DNA of 64,000 bases from Dasypus novemcinctus (Eukaryota > Chordata > Mammalia > Cingulata > Dasypodidae), in NCBI RefSeq assembly GCF_030445035.2, contig NC_080696.1:24875661-24939660 (forward strand), written 5' to 3'. Numbering within the stretch: position 1 is the first letter of the stretch; each line of letters begins with the position of its first letter. The notes beneath the pieces are model-generated. The model was given only the letters and a program-made list of their open reading frames with translations. It was not told the DNA's origin and made no database searches. Made by a program: the position numbers and the translations under genes. Shown piece by piece: positions 49,594 to 60,936 of this stretch.

Positions 49594-51422
49594 TTTTTCT
49601 TGACGGGTTTAATCAGTTCCTTAGCTTCTTTGTCTAGTCTTGGAGATTAATTAGCTGTTGTTTTTGCATAAGTGTTATATCTTCTCTTTGTCACTTTGTT
49701 CTTCTTATTCCAATTTCTTATTGCTAGTTAAGCTCACTTTAAAGGAAAGTATTAGTGCTGGGGAAAGGCAATTGTGTAAGGGAGGAAAAAGTGTGAAGTA
49801 GTATTGGTGATATATGTTAACAAAGCAACAATATGAGTTCTGGGAGGATGGAGGTTAGATCATGTAAATTGTGTAGAGTTATAGTAGTAGGAAAGTACCT
49901 ATAATGAGGTAGACGACTGAATATGGGAGGAATGTGGTACGTACTAAGAGGCTATTGTTTCCGTGAGAGAGGGAAAGAGAAAAGAAAGGTAATAGTTTCA
50001 GGGACGAATACCAGATGGAAAACTAAACAAAGGTATTAGAAATTAAGAGTTAGACACTTTGTGAATCAAAGAAAGGGAGATGGAATATAGGAGAGATAGC
50101 AGATGGTGGAGGATATCAAGTTGTAGGGGAAAGGGGATAGTGTAGATAGGCTAAATCTATTCCCAGAAAAATGAGGCAGTGGAGGGTGAGGAAACCCAGC
50201 AAATGTGAGGTATTTACTGTAGGGCCTATTGTATTGTTAAGATAAAATAGTATAAGAAGGATATTGGGGACAGGAAAGAGAGGATTAAAAAAAACAACAA
50301 CAACAAAAATAAAATAAAATAAAAAATAAAAAAAAAACAAAAAGAAAACAAAAAAAACAAAAAACAAAGAACAGAAACCCCGCCGCCAGGCTCGGCTGGG
50401 CTCCAGTCCCCTGCCCTCCGCAGCTCGGCTGGGCTTGCCTGGGCTTGGCTAGGCTCGGCTGGGCTCAGGTCCCCTGCCCGTCGCGGCTCGGCTGGGCTCG
50501 GCTGGGCTCGGCTTTCCCGCCCGCCGCCCGCAGCGGCGCAGCGCGGCTCGGCTCTCCCACCCGGTGTGGCGCGGCTGGGCTCGGCCGAGCTCGTCTGGGC
50601 TCGGCTCCCTCGCCCGCCGCGGCTCGGCTGGGTTCAGCTGGGCCCGGCTGGGTTCGGCTTCCCTGCCCGCCACCCTCCGCGGCGCAGCGCGACTCGGCAC
50701 TCCTGCTCGCCGCCCACCGCGGCGCGGCTGGGCTCGACTGAGCTCGGCTGGGCTCGGCCCCCTCGCCCTCCGCGGCTCAGCTGGGCTCGGCCCGGCTCAG
50801 CTTCCCCGCCTGCCACCCGCCGCCCGCCGCGGCGTGGCTAGGCTCGGCTGGGCTCGGCTCCCTTGCCCGCCGCCCGCCGCGGCACAGCGCGGCTCGGCTC
50901 TCCCGCCCGCCGCCCACCGTGGCCCAGCTAGGCTGGGCTCGGCTCCCTTGCCCGCCGTGGCACAGCGTGGCTCGGCTCTCCCGCCTGCCGCCCACCGTGG
51001 CCCAGCTAGGCTGGGCTCGGCTCCCTTGCCTGCCGCCCGCCGCGGCGCAGCGCGACTCGGCTCTCCCGCCCGCCACCCACCGCGGTGTGGCTCGGATCCC
51101 CCGCCCGCTGCCCACTGCAGCCCAGCTAGGCTACCCTGGCCGCTGCCCGCCGGGGCTCGGCGCGGTGCTAGCTGCCTCGGCTCTGCCTACCCAAGGAGGG
51201 AATCCTCCACACGTAGCTGGGATCTCCGTGTATATTTCACGGATGGATCCTCTCTGTTACCTTCCCTCCAAATCGATGTCTAAACACCTTGGGACCAGGG
51301 AAAATCCTGAAACAGCCTGGTCCCAAGGAGTCTCCGACGCCTCCCAGCCGATTCCCTCCAGGAGCTAGTAACCGGGAAGTTCACTCAGCCACCATCTTGC
51401 CTCCTCCCCCCAGTGCCTCTTC
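49594..51422 (-). promoter_or_regulatory. 5' UTR/promoter of the inner L1, with GC-rich array
   Basis: From the 5' start the minus strand has about 240 bp related to other L1 5' UTRs (the block with 'ccaaatcgatgtc' on plus), then about 780 bp of very CpG-rich short repeats (50385-51165), an A-rich stretch (50287-50375 on plus), and about 700 bp of AT-rich leader that matches the outer L1 (56100-56760). L1 transcription would start near 51420. Confidence 0.8.
50385..51165 (-). repeat. GC-rich tandem array in L1 5' UTR
   Basis: Built from variants of ggctcggctggg and cccgccgcccgc. A higher-order unit is visible: the block 'ggctcggctctcccgcc' starts at 50891, 50969 and (as gactcggctc) 51054, so periods are about 78 and 85 bp. 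Long frames on both strands here are artefacts of stop-poor GC-rich repeats. Confidence 0.88.
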
Positions 51423-54400
51423 TGATTCCAACTTTTGGCGATAGTGAACAATGCTGCTATGCACATTGGTGTGCGTATATCAGTTTGTGTCCTTGTTTTC
51501 AGTTCTGCTGGGTACATACCCAGCAGTGGTATTGCTGGGCCATATGGCAAATCTATGGTTAGTTTTTTTAGAAACTGCCAAACTGTCCTCCAGAATGGTT
51601 GGATCCTTCTGCATTCCCACCAGCAGTGGATGAGTGCTCCCCTTTCTTCACATCCTCTCCAGCATTTGTATTCTGTTTTTTTCATAGCTGCCAATCTTAT
51701 GGGAGTAAGACGGTATCTCATTGTAGTTTTGATTTGCATTTCCCTGATTGCCAGAGATTTGGAGCATTTTTTCATGTGCTTTTTAGCCATTTGTATTTCT
51801 TCTATGGAGAAGTGTCTGTTTAAATCTTTTTCCCATTTTTTAAATGGGTTGTTTATCTTTTTATTTTCAAGATATAGGAGTTCTTCATATATGCAAGTTA
51901 TAAGTCTCTTATCAGATATATGGTTGCCAAATATTTTCTCCCATTGTGTGGGTTCCCTTTTTACTTTCTTGACAAACTCCTTTGAGGTGCAGAAGGCTTT
52001 AATTTTGAGGAAGTCCCATTTATCTATTTGTTCTTTTGCTGCTCGTGCTTTTGGTGTGATGTTCATGAAGCCATTTCCTATTACAAGTTCTCGTAGATGT
52101 TTCCCTACACTGATTTCCAAGGTCTTTATGGTCTTGGCTCTTATATTTAGGTCTTTGATCCATCTTGAGTTGATTTTTGTATAAGGTGTGAGATGGTAAT
52201 CCTCTTTCATTCTTCTACATATGGATATCCAGTTCTCCAGGCACCATTTGTTGAATAGGCCATTCTCTCCCAGTTGAGAGGGTTTGGTGGCTTTATTGAA
52301 TATTATATGGCTATATATATGAGGTTCTATATCTGAACTTTCAATTCGATTCCATTGGTCTGTGTGTCTCTCCTTATGCCAATACTATGCTGTTTTCACT
52401 ACTGTAGCTTTGTAGTATGTTTTGAAGTCATGTAGTGTGATTTCTCCAATTTCGTTTTTCTTTTTCCATGTGTCTTTGGCTATTCGGGCCTCTTTCCTTT
52501 CCAAATAAATTTCATAGTTAGTTTTTCTAGTTCTTAAAGAAGGCCGTGTTGATTTTTATTGGGATTGCATTGAATGTGTAGATCAGTTTTGGCAGGATAG
52601 ACATCTTAATAATATTTATTCTTCCTATCCATGAACAGGGAATATTCTTCCATTTATTTAGGTCTTCTTTGATTTCCTTGAATAGTCTTGTATAGTTCTC
52701 AGTGTATAAGTTTTTTACATCTTTAGTTAAATTTATTCCTAAATATTTGATTTTTTAATTTACTATTGTGAATGGTATTTGTTTCTTGATTTCCTCCTGA
52801 GCTTGCTCATTATTGGTGTACAGAAATGCTACTGATTTTTGTGCCTTGATCTTATAACCTTCGACTTTACTAAACTCATTTATGAGTTCTAGAAGTTTTG
52901 TTGTAGACCTCTCAGGGTTTTCTATGTATAGCATTGTGTCATCTGCAAATGATGAAATTTTGACTTCTTCCTTTCCAATTTGAATGCTTTTTATATCTGG
53001 TTCTTGCCTCAGTGCTCAAGCAAGTACTCTAAGACAATGTTATATGGAAGGGGAGACAGTGGGCATCCTTGTCTTGTTCCTGACTTTAGAGGGAAGGATT
53101 TTAGGATTTCTCCATTGTAAATGATGTTGGCTGTAGGTTTTTCATATATACTCTTTATCATGTTCAAAAAATTTCCTTGTATTCTGATCCTTTGGAATGT
53201 TTTCATTAAGAAAGGGTGCTGTATTTTGTCAAATGCTTTTTCTGCATCTATAGATATAATCATGTGATTTTTTTCCTTCAATCTGTTTATATGCTGTATT
53301 ACATTGATTGATTTTCTTATGTTGAACCATCTTGTATACCTGGAATGACTCCTACTTGGTTGTGGTGTATAATTTGTTTAATGTGTTGTTGAATACGATT
53401 AGCAAGTATTTTGTTAAGTATTTTTGCATCTAGGTTCATTAGAGAAATTGGTCTGTAATTTTCCTTTCTTGTGGTGTCTTTGTTTGGCTTTGGTACTAGG
53501 GTAATGTTGGCATCATAGAAGGAGTTAGGCAATGTTCCTTCTGTTTCGATTTTTTGGAAGAGTTTCAGCAGGATTGGTTGTAGTTCTTTCCGGAATGTTT
53601 TGTAGAATTCAGCTGTGAAGCCGTCTGGCCCTGGGCACTTCTTAGTTGGGAGGTTTTTAATGACTGATTCTATCTCTTTACTTGTGATTGGTTTGTGGAG
53701 ATCATCAATTTCTTCTTTCATCAATATAGGCTGCTTATGTGTTTCTAGGATTTGTCCATTTCCTCTGAATTGTCATTTTTGTTGTAATATAGTTTTTCAA
53801 AGTATCCTCTTATGATAGTCTTTATTTCCTGGGATCAGTGGTGCTATCTCCTTTCTCATTTCTTATTTTGTGTATTTGCATCTTCTCTCTTTTTTTCTTT
53901 GTTAGTCTCACTAAAGGTCTGTCAATTTTATTGATCTTCCCAAAAAGCAGCTCTTGGTCTTGTTTATCTTTTCAAGTGCTTTCTTATTTTCTATTTCATT
54001 TAGTTCTGCTCTTATCTTTGTTATTTCCTTCCTTCTTCCTATGGGATTACTTTGTTGTTTTTTTTTTCTAATTCCTTCAAATGTGCAGTTAGTTCTTCAA
54101 TTTTTGCTCTTTCTTCTTTTTTGATGTATGAATTTATGGCTTTAAATTTCCCTCTCAGTACTGCTTTTGCTGCATCCCATAAATTTTGGTATGTTGTGTT
54201 ATCATTATCATTTGTTTCAAGGTAGTTACTAATTTCTTTTGAGATTTCCTCTTGGACCCACTGTTTTTCTTAGAGTGTGCTGTTTAATTTCCATATCTTG
54301 GTGTGAAATCTGGGCCTCTGGCCCTTGCAGAGTTCCAGCTTCACTCCACTGTGGTCAGAGATATTATTTTGTATGATTTCAATCTTTCTGAATTCATTAA

Positions 54401-56082
54401 GCCTTTTTTTGTGGCCTAGGATATGGTCTATCTTGGAGAATGATCCATGTGCACTTGAGAAAAATGTATATCCTGCTGTGTTTGGGTGTAATGATCTGTA
54501 TATGTCTATTAGATCCAACTCCTCTAATATACTGTTCAAATATTTCGTTCCTTTCGTGATTCTCTTTTGAGATGTTCTGTCCAGAGTTGATAGTGGTGTA
54601 TTAAAATCCCCCACTATAATTGTAGATGCATCTATTCTTTCACTTAGTTTTTCCAGCGTTTGCCTCACGTATTTAGAGGTGCCCTTGTTAGGAGCATAAA
54701 TATTTATGATTATTCATTCTTCTTGACAGATTGTCCCTTTCACTAATATGTACTATCCTTCTTTGTCTCTCACAATTGTTTCATGTTTAAAGCCTATTTT
54801 GTCTGATATTAATATAGCTACTCCTGCCTTTTTGTGGTTATTGTTTGCTTGTAAGATTGTTTTCCAACCATTCACTTTAAGCCCCCATGAGTCTCTATGT
54901 CTAATATGTGTCTCTTGTAGACAACATATAGATGGGTCATATTTCCTTATCCAATGTCCCGGTCTGAATCTTTTGATAGGTGAGTTTAATTGGTTGACAT
55001 TCAGTGTTGTTACTTTCAAGGAATTATTTATGTTAGCCATATTTTGATTGGACTTGTGTTTGTCATATTTTGTTTGTTTGTTTTTCTTCTCTGTCTTTTT
55101 TGTTGCTCTTACACTCTCCTCCAACTCTGCCTGTCCTGTTTTTTTCCTTTCTTCCTGCAGAACTCCCTTTAGAATTTCTTGAAGGGGAGGTTTCTTGTTG
55201 GCATACTCTTTCAATTTCTGTTTATTTGTGAATATTTTGAACTCTCCATCATTTTTGAATGCTAGTTTAGCTGGATAGAGTATTCTTCATTGGAAATTTT
55301 TTTCTTTTAGTACCTTGACTATATCATACCACTGCCTTCTTGCCTCCACGGTTTCAATGAGAAATCAGCACAATTAATCTTATGCAGCCTCCCTTGTATG
55401 TGATGGTTTTCTTTTCTCTTGCTGCTTTTAGAATTTTCTCTTTGTCTTGGGCGTTGGATAATTTGACAAGTATATGTCTTGGGGTGGGCCTGTTGGGGTT
55501 TATGATGATTGGGGTGTGCTGTGCTTCTTGGATATGTACATCTGTCTCTTTCAGTAGATTTGGTTAGTTTTCAGCCATTATTTCCCGCAACACTCCTTCT
55601 GATCTCTTTTCCTTCTCTTCTTCTTCTGGGATGCCTATAGTATGTACATTTGTTCATTTTGCATTATCATTCAGGTCCCTAAGTCCTAGCTGGATTTTTT
55701 CTATCTTTTTATCGATCAGTTCTACTATCTGTTTGATTTCCGATGTACTGTCTTCCACATCACTAATTCTCTGCTCTGCCTCTTCTAATCTGCTGTTACT
55801 TGCTGCAAGTGTATTTTTGATTTCTTAAACTGTGGTGTTCATTCCTATCATATCTGTTATCTTTTTGCATATGTCTTCAATTTTCCCTCCATGTGTTGTC
55901 TTCATATTGTTAACCTCTTCCTTTACTTCATTAAATTTGTCTGTGATATATGTTCTGAGATCTTTAATTACTTGTGCGAAGTTCTGCTCCCCTTCTTGGT
56001 TTTTAGTTTGTTCATTGGATTCAGCCATGTTTTCCTGATTACTGGTTTGGTTTGTAGATTTTTGTTGCTGTCTGGTCATCAT
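51423..56082 (-). pseudogene. ORF1 and ORF2 remnants of the outer L1
   Basis: ORF1 starts MMTRQQQKSTNQTSNQEN at 56082 and is soon broken (stop near 55825, shifts near 55560 and 55370). ORF2 has its endonuclease GDFNTPLS at 54270-54668, RT part at 53317-53724 and [15 protein letters not shown] in 53009-53281, and a C-terminal part at 51437-52210. A TGA at 54714-54716 is at the same codon as in the inner L1. The last ORF2 codons are at 41958-42164, on the other side of the inner L1. Too damaged to be functional. Confidence 0.88.
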
Positions 56083-56895
56083 TTTATCTTGATGGGTTTA
56101 ATCAGTTCCTTAGATTCTTTGTCTAGTCTTGGGGATTAATTAGCTGTTGTTTTTGCATAAGTGTTATATCTTCTCTTTGTCACTTTGTTCTTCTTATTCT
56201 AATTTCTTATTGCTGGCTGAGTTCACTTTGAAGGAAAGTATTAGGGCCAGGGAAAGGCAGTTGTGTAAGCAAGGAAAATGTGTAAAGTAGTATTGGTAAT
56301 AAATGTTAACAGTGCAACAATATGAGATCTGGGAGGATGGATATTAGATTCATGTAAGTTGTGTAGAGTTATAGCAGTAGTTAGAGTACCTATAATGAGG
56401 TAGTCGACTGAATATGGGAGGATTATGGTATGCATTAAAATGCTAGTGTTTTCATGAGAGAGGGAAAGAGAAAAGAAAGGCAATAGTTTCAAGAGTGGAT
56501 AAAAGAAAACAAAACAAAGGTATTACAAATTAAGAGTTAGACATTTTGGGGATCAAAGAAAGGGAGGTGGAGTATATGAGAGACAGTAGTTGATGGAGGA
56601 TATCAAGATGAAGGGGAAATGGGATAGTGTAGGTAGCCAAAATCAATTCACACAGAAATGAGGCAACGGAGGATGAGGAAACCCAGCAAATGTGAGGTGT
56701 TCCCTGTAGCACCTAATGTATAGTTAAGATAAAATAAAATAAGAAGAAAATGAGGGACCAGAGAGAGAGAGAGAAAAAAAAAAGACTTTGGGGTTACGAT
56801 GGGAGAGAAGACTAGGAGATGATGCATGTTAGCAATCAGGACAATAAAAAATAAAATAAAAATAAAAACAAAACAAAACAAAAAAGAAAAAATGC

Positions 56896-57650
56896 AAATG
56901 TTGAGGGCTAGAATATTCAAGGACCTCAAATGGACCTCAGGGTGTGATGGATTCAGGGATGGAAAGTCTGTGATATTGCAGACTCAAGAGGTGTGAGTCT
57001 CTGGGGTGTGGGCCACCAGGGTTAAGGGGACTCAGACCTGGCAACCTCAAATCTGGTTAACAGGGAGCCTGGGAGCACCACAGTGCAGCCCAGCCTCCAG
57101 GGATCCCCGCAGCTAGGTGCCAGCCCTATGAGGGAGGTCACATACGCAAACTGACCTATGTGTCAGAACCCTGTAATTCACCCTCCGGGTCTCTTCTGTG
57201 GCTGTATCACCAATTCGACTTTAGGACACCTCCTGCCCTGTAAGCCCCCGAAACAGCCACCTGGGGGCACCTCTACACTGCAGCCAATTTAATGATGCTG
57301 CAGATCAGTAGCCAGGTCCAGGGGGAGGGGCTCCAGCCGGAAACGCCAATATCAGAGTCCAAAATCGAAATTCCCATGCTTCGCAAAATATTCCTCTAAT
57401 TGGCTTCCAGATGGCTCCCACCCTGTCAGTTCCTGAAACAGCCTCCTGGTGATGTCTCTTTTTTGGGAGCAATTTAAGGCCGCTGCAGATTGGCAGCCAG
57501 CCTTGGGGGGTGGGACTCTAGCCGGAAGCGCTATTATTTGTGTCCGCAATAAAAAATTCCCTGCCTCGCAATAAAACTCCCATTTGTCTCCCAAGATCAG
57601 TCTGAAGGCCTCCTGCCCTGTTAGCCCCCCAATAGCCCTATGGGAAGACA
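56896..57650 (-). repeat. 5' UTR monomer array of the outer L1
   Basis: Units of about 184-196 bp share the landmark '.gaaacagcc' followed by a region with 'ctgcag' and 'gggggaggg'. It resembles the 209-bp units at 1-680 but not the GC-rich array of the inner L1. The array is cut within a unit at its 5' end. Confidence 0.75.
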
Positions 57651-57743
57651 TATGGAATGCCTGCCAGTGATGACAAGTAACTGTCTTATATCCCTGCCCA
57701 CTCCTGTAATTCTCCCATAAGAAATGCTGAGGTAGATACTCTC

Positions 57744-58310
57744 ATGAAGGTCCAGAGCCATAGAAGTGGCAGAGTGTTCCACAGGAAAAGTGGACATCAT
57801 GGTTACCAGATCTTGTGGCAGGTAGCCCAGCAGTTCCAGATCCCTGTCACTTGCCAGCAGTTCATGAATATCACTTATGAGTGTCCCTCATGCTCCAGTA
57901 ACCATGGCGGCTACCTCACTGGATGGGACATATCAGCCAAGCTCAGATCCCAGTTACATGATGGCAAGTGGATTACATTGGTCCCCTACCACTCTCAGAA
58001 GTGGCAAGATATGCTTTCACTGCCATGGGGCACTGCCACAGGACTCTTGGCCTTCCCAGTAGGAAAGGCTAACCAATAGGCTGCTATTCACTGCTTAGAG
58101 AAGTAATGTGCCCTATACAGGGTGCCAGCCCAAACTGACAGTGATCAAAGAACTGCATTTACCTGTCACATCACACAGTCTTGGGCAATAGACCAAGATA
58201 TTGCTTGGACTTTTCATTTACCCTATAACTCCACCAGTGCAGGTTTTATAGAAAGGATAAATGGCCTTTTAAAGGAACAAATTAAATGGATCTTTACAAA
58301 AATGGACTAA
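57744..58310 (+). pseudogene. Retroviral integrase remnant
   Basis: The zinc-binding N-terminal domain is visible: His at residues 13 and 18 of the frame starting 57744 (HRKSGHHGYQ), and Cys47/Cys50 in YECPSC. The catalytic core end lies in the frame 58122-58310: Asp at 58143-58145 in TDSDQRTAF, and Glu at 58251-58253 in SAGFIERINGLLKEQIK. The spacing is D-x35-E, exactly that of retroviral integrases. The frame is shifted between the two parts and stops at 58308, so the protein is dead. Confidence 0.88.
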
Positions 58311-58479
58311 AAGGCTGTATCCAGTCCTGACCTGTTTAAATTCAGCACCATGGGCTGCAGCTCCTGCTCCAGTCGAAATGCTAACACCAGGGCCAATGCA
58401 GACATTGAGAATACAAGTTAAAGGGCCAGCTATCCTGCAGCTCAAAAGGGGAAGTAATAATAATCTGCTGTTGCCTATG

Positions 58480-60490
58480 CCTCAAACTGTACAGACTGGG
58501 GAAAATGAGGTCCTTTGGCCATGGCACTGGCCTTGCAGCCTTGCTGGTTGAGAATCTTAAGCCCATGGGGAATAGGAATCAACCAAAACATTGTTATAAG
58601 ACCACAGTTTATTTTTAAAAAGCCAGTAAAAATCTTTATGAATAATCTGGGGTCTTCTATTCCCACTTGTGCCCTTTGTGTGTCTATATGGACTCTTCTT
58701 ATGCCTAAACCAGTTTTTGATGCCATTGTAGAAAATTCAGGGAATTTAGAAAGGGAAAATATATGATATTGGAAGTGTCCTCATAAGATCTTTTACCTGG
58801 TACTTTGTTATCTACTAAGGGAAGTTGCTTGTATATTGTTAGAACAGCATTATCTGCTCCTTATTGTTCCCTATAAACATCTTTTTTTTTTCCCACCTGT
58901 AGTGCCCTAGCCAATACCTTTCCACAGTGGGCTTAACCCATACCCACATTGAACACAATGTTGAGTTTGCACAGACTTACCATCCTTGGTTACTACTGGC
59001 TTTCCTTGGACCATAACATCTGCAAATTGGACAGTGTGGAACACCCTGCTGGCATAGCAGAATATGACCTATCGACATGTTTGGAACAAGACCTCACAAC
59101 TGAAATACAGATGCTATCTTTTATTTTTAAATTTTAATTAATTATTCTTCCCTTCCCTTCCACCCCAGTTGTCTGTTCTCTGTGTCCATTTGCTGTGTGT
59201 TCTTCTTTTTGTCCTCTTCTGCTGTTGTCAGCGGCATGGGAATCTGTGTCTCTTTTTGTTGTGTCATCTTGCTGTGTCAGTTCTCCATGTGTGCGGCACC
59301 ATTCCTGGGCAGGCTGAAATTTCTTTCACGCTGGGCAGCTCTCCTTATGGGGCGCACTCCTTGCGCGTGGGGCTTGCCTATGTGGGGGGCACCCCTGCAT
59401 GGCATGGCGTTCCTTGGCACATCAGCACTGTGCATGGGCCAGCTCCACATGGGTCAAGGAGGCCCAGGGTTTGAACCACAGACCTCCCATGTGGTAGACG
59501 GACGCCCTATCCACTGGGCCAGGTCTGCTTCCCCAGATGCTATCTTTTAATGAGACTCATAATTATATTTTTCTCTGATAATAAAACAGGTGAATAAGCC
59601 CATGCTTTTACTAGGATATGCTGTATATAATAGTTTAGCATTAATGGCTGAGGCTGTCACACTAGATCACCTTGCCCCTGTCTTGTATAAGAGGGAATCC
59701 ATGATGTGGGGTGGTTAGCCCCTGAGTTATGTAATTTCATTATTAAACCAGAAAATAGTCTTTTTCAGTGGCAGGCCTCTTACCATTCATTTGCTGGGGC
59801 CTACCCATTTTCCTAAAGGATGACTATGGACTTGTGGGCAGAACAGGTGCCTATATTTGCCCTTTAACTGGACCAGACAATGCACGTGGGGATAGCCATA
59901 TGTTCCTACTACACTATATGACTCATTACCCCATACTCCTAGTAATTAGGAAATGGTCAAGGCTAGATATAGAGTAAAGTACACCCCCAGTGGTTCTACC
60001 TTTGGTCATTTTTAGGCCAGGTGGTGCTGCAGTTGTCACTGAAAACACATAACTGCTTTAACCAATCATACTACTCAAGCCCTTAATGACTCCAAAGTAG
60101 CAATTTCTTTATTAAATGAAGAAACTACCCAAGTACAAAAAGTAGTTTACAAATAGGATGGCTTTAGATATTCTTACAGTGGCACAATGTGGAACCTGTG
60201 CCCTCATTATAATATGTTCAATGTGGTGTATCTGTTCTGGATCACTCCCATTGATATTTCACAAGATCTAAATCATATGCAAGAGCATATAGAGCATGTT
60301 GATAAATTAGCTGTTCACTCCCTACCTAACTGGTTTAATTCCCTTTCTTGGCTCTGGTGACATATTTTTGTAGGTCTACTGATTTTTGGTGGAGGACTCC
60401 TATTATTTTGTTGTCTTTTATACTGTTGCTGTGGAATGTGGATGCAATGTTTGTCCTATGGTCAATATAGGTTGTTGCATGAGGGTAGAT
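58480..60490 (+). pseudogene. Post-integrase region, possible env remnant
   Basis: About 1.6 kb of retroviral-looking sequence (excluding a SINE) lies between integrase and 3' LTR. Near its end one frame from 60158 reads MALDILTVAQCGTCALI. Another at 60367 reads a hydrophobic run, LLIFGGGLLLFCCLLYCCC, followed by a short tail before the LTR. This order looks like the ectodomain and membrane anchor of an envelope transmembrane subunit. The frames are broken by stops and shifts; the call rests on position and these two segments. Confidence 0.55.
59124..59533 (-). mobile_element. Armadillo tRNA-derived SINE (DAS type), full length, antisense
   Basis: Perfect 16-bp TSD cagatgctatctttta at 59108-59123 and 59534-59549. 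Body and head as in the copy at 16560. It interrupts the post-integrase part of the provirus. Confidence 0.96.
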
Positions 60491-60936
60491 TGTGGGGCCC
60501 CTGGGCTCAGGCCCCCCCCTAAGCCCACAACACATAGTTGCCAATGTGACCCAGGCATAAGTTAAAGGTTAACAACCCTCCCCAGAGGGGAAAGAGTTAT
60601 AGATGGCATCGTGAACCATAATCTCCTCAGAGCAGTAAAACTTCATTCCTACATACTTATTGTTACCATCACCAGACCCTACATATGCATGTCATGGGAT
60701 CCTAGCAGAAATTCTGTTTTCATACCCTATGGAATGTCTTTGTTCTGAAACCCTTATATTTCCCCTCATTTTTCTGTCTCTTTGTGGAGCACTAATTCCA
60801 TTCTCCAGACTGCCACCACTGGAGACTCTCTCCTGTTCATAAGTCCAAATAGAGCTTATGTCTGACTTAATGCCTGGTGTATTCTTTGGTCTTACAGCTA
60901 CCCGAACTCATGCCCTTCAGGAGTTGGGTTAGAGCA
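60491..60936 (+). repeat. 3' LTR of the provirus
   Basis: 446 bp, TGTGGGG to AGAGCA, matching the 5' LTR at 35283. It is preceded by a short purine-rich run (gagggtaga), a candidate polypurine tract. Differences between the two LTRs are numerous by eye, so the insertion is old. Confidence 0.88.

Larger units (their letters stand above)
42165..51422 (-). mobile_element. Inner L1, full length and nearly intact (9.26 kb)
   Basis: The element is flanked by the perfect 14-bp TSD tgattccaactttt (42151-42164 and 51423-51436), and the outer L1 is continuous across it. It has the complete order on the minus strand: 5' start with 'gcaagatggtggctgag' near 51400, GC-rich 5' UTR, intact ORF1 (48637-49593), ORF2 with two lesions (44739-48556), about 2.57-kb 3' UTR, A-rich tail. 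It is the youngest L1 here by integrity and by nesting order. Confidence 0.95.
39099..57650 (-). mobile_element. Outer L1, near full length, split by the inner L1
   Basis: The 3' part is 39099-42164 (tail, about 2.85-kb 3' UTR, last part of ORF2) and the 5' part 51423-57650 (rest of ORF2, ORF1, 5' UTR monomers). The two halves join exactly at the TSD of the inner L1. ORF2 is broken into frames at 51365-52210, 53009-53281, 53317-53724 and 54270-54668; ORF1 into 55825-56082 and downstream pieces. The 5' UTR has tandem monomers with 'gaaacagcc' landmarks at 57248, 57432 and a diverged third at 57628. The 5' limit is approximate; no firm TSD was found. Confidence 0.88.
35283..60936 (+). mobile_element. 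Decayed endogenous retrovirus, whole provirus (split by L1 nest)
   Basis: Two related LTRs (35283-35711 and 60491-60936) bracket, in order on the plus strand, gag-like sequence, protease, reverse transcriptase, integrase and a possible env remnant. A SINE (37923-38182), an L1 3' end (38563-39085) and a nested L1 block (39099 to about 57650) interrupt pol. The flanks actcc/acttc may be a 5-bp TSD with one mismatch. Every gene is broken by stops and frameshifts. The reverse transcriptase pattern (PVW.VRKPNGTW, YIDD) reminds me of ERV-L-type (class III) elements; this is from memory and not tested. Confidence 0.85.

Noticed and set aside
50445-51368. Long frames on both strands (e.g. 50564-51283, 239 codons) in the GC-rich block.
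   Set aside because: They are low-complexity translations of the ctcggctggg/cccgccgc array in an L1 5' UTR, open on both strands at once.
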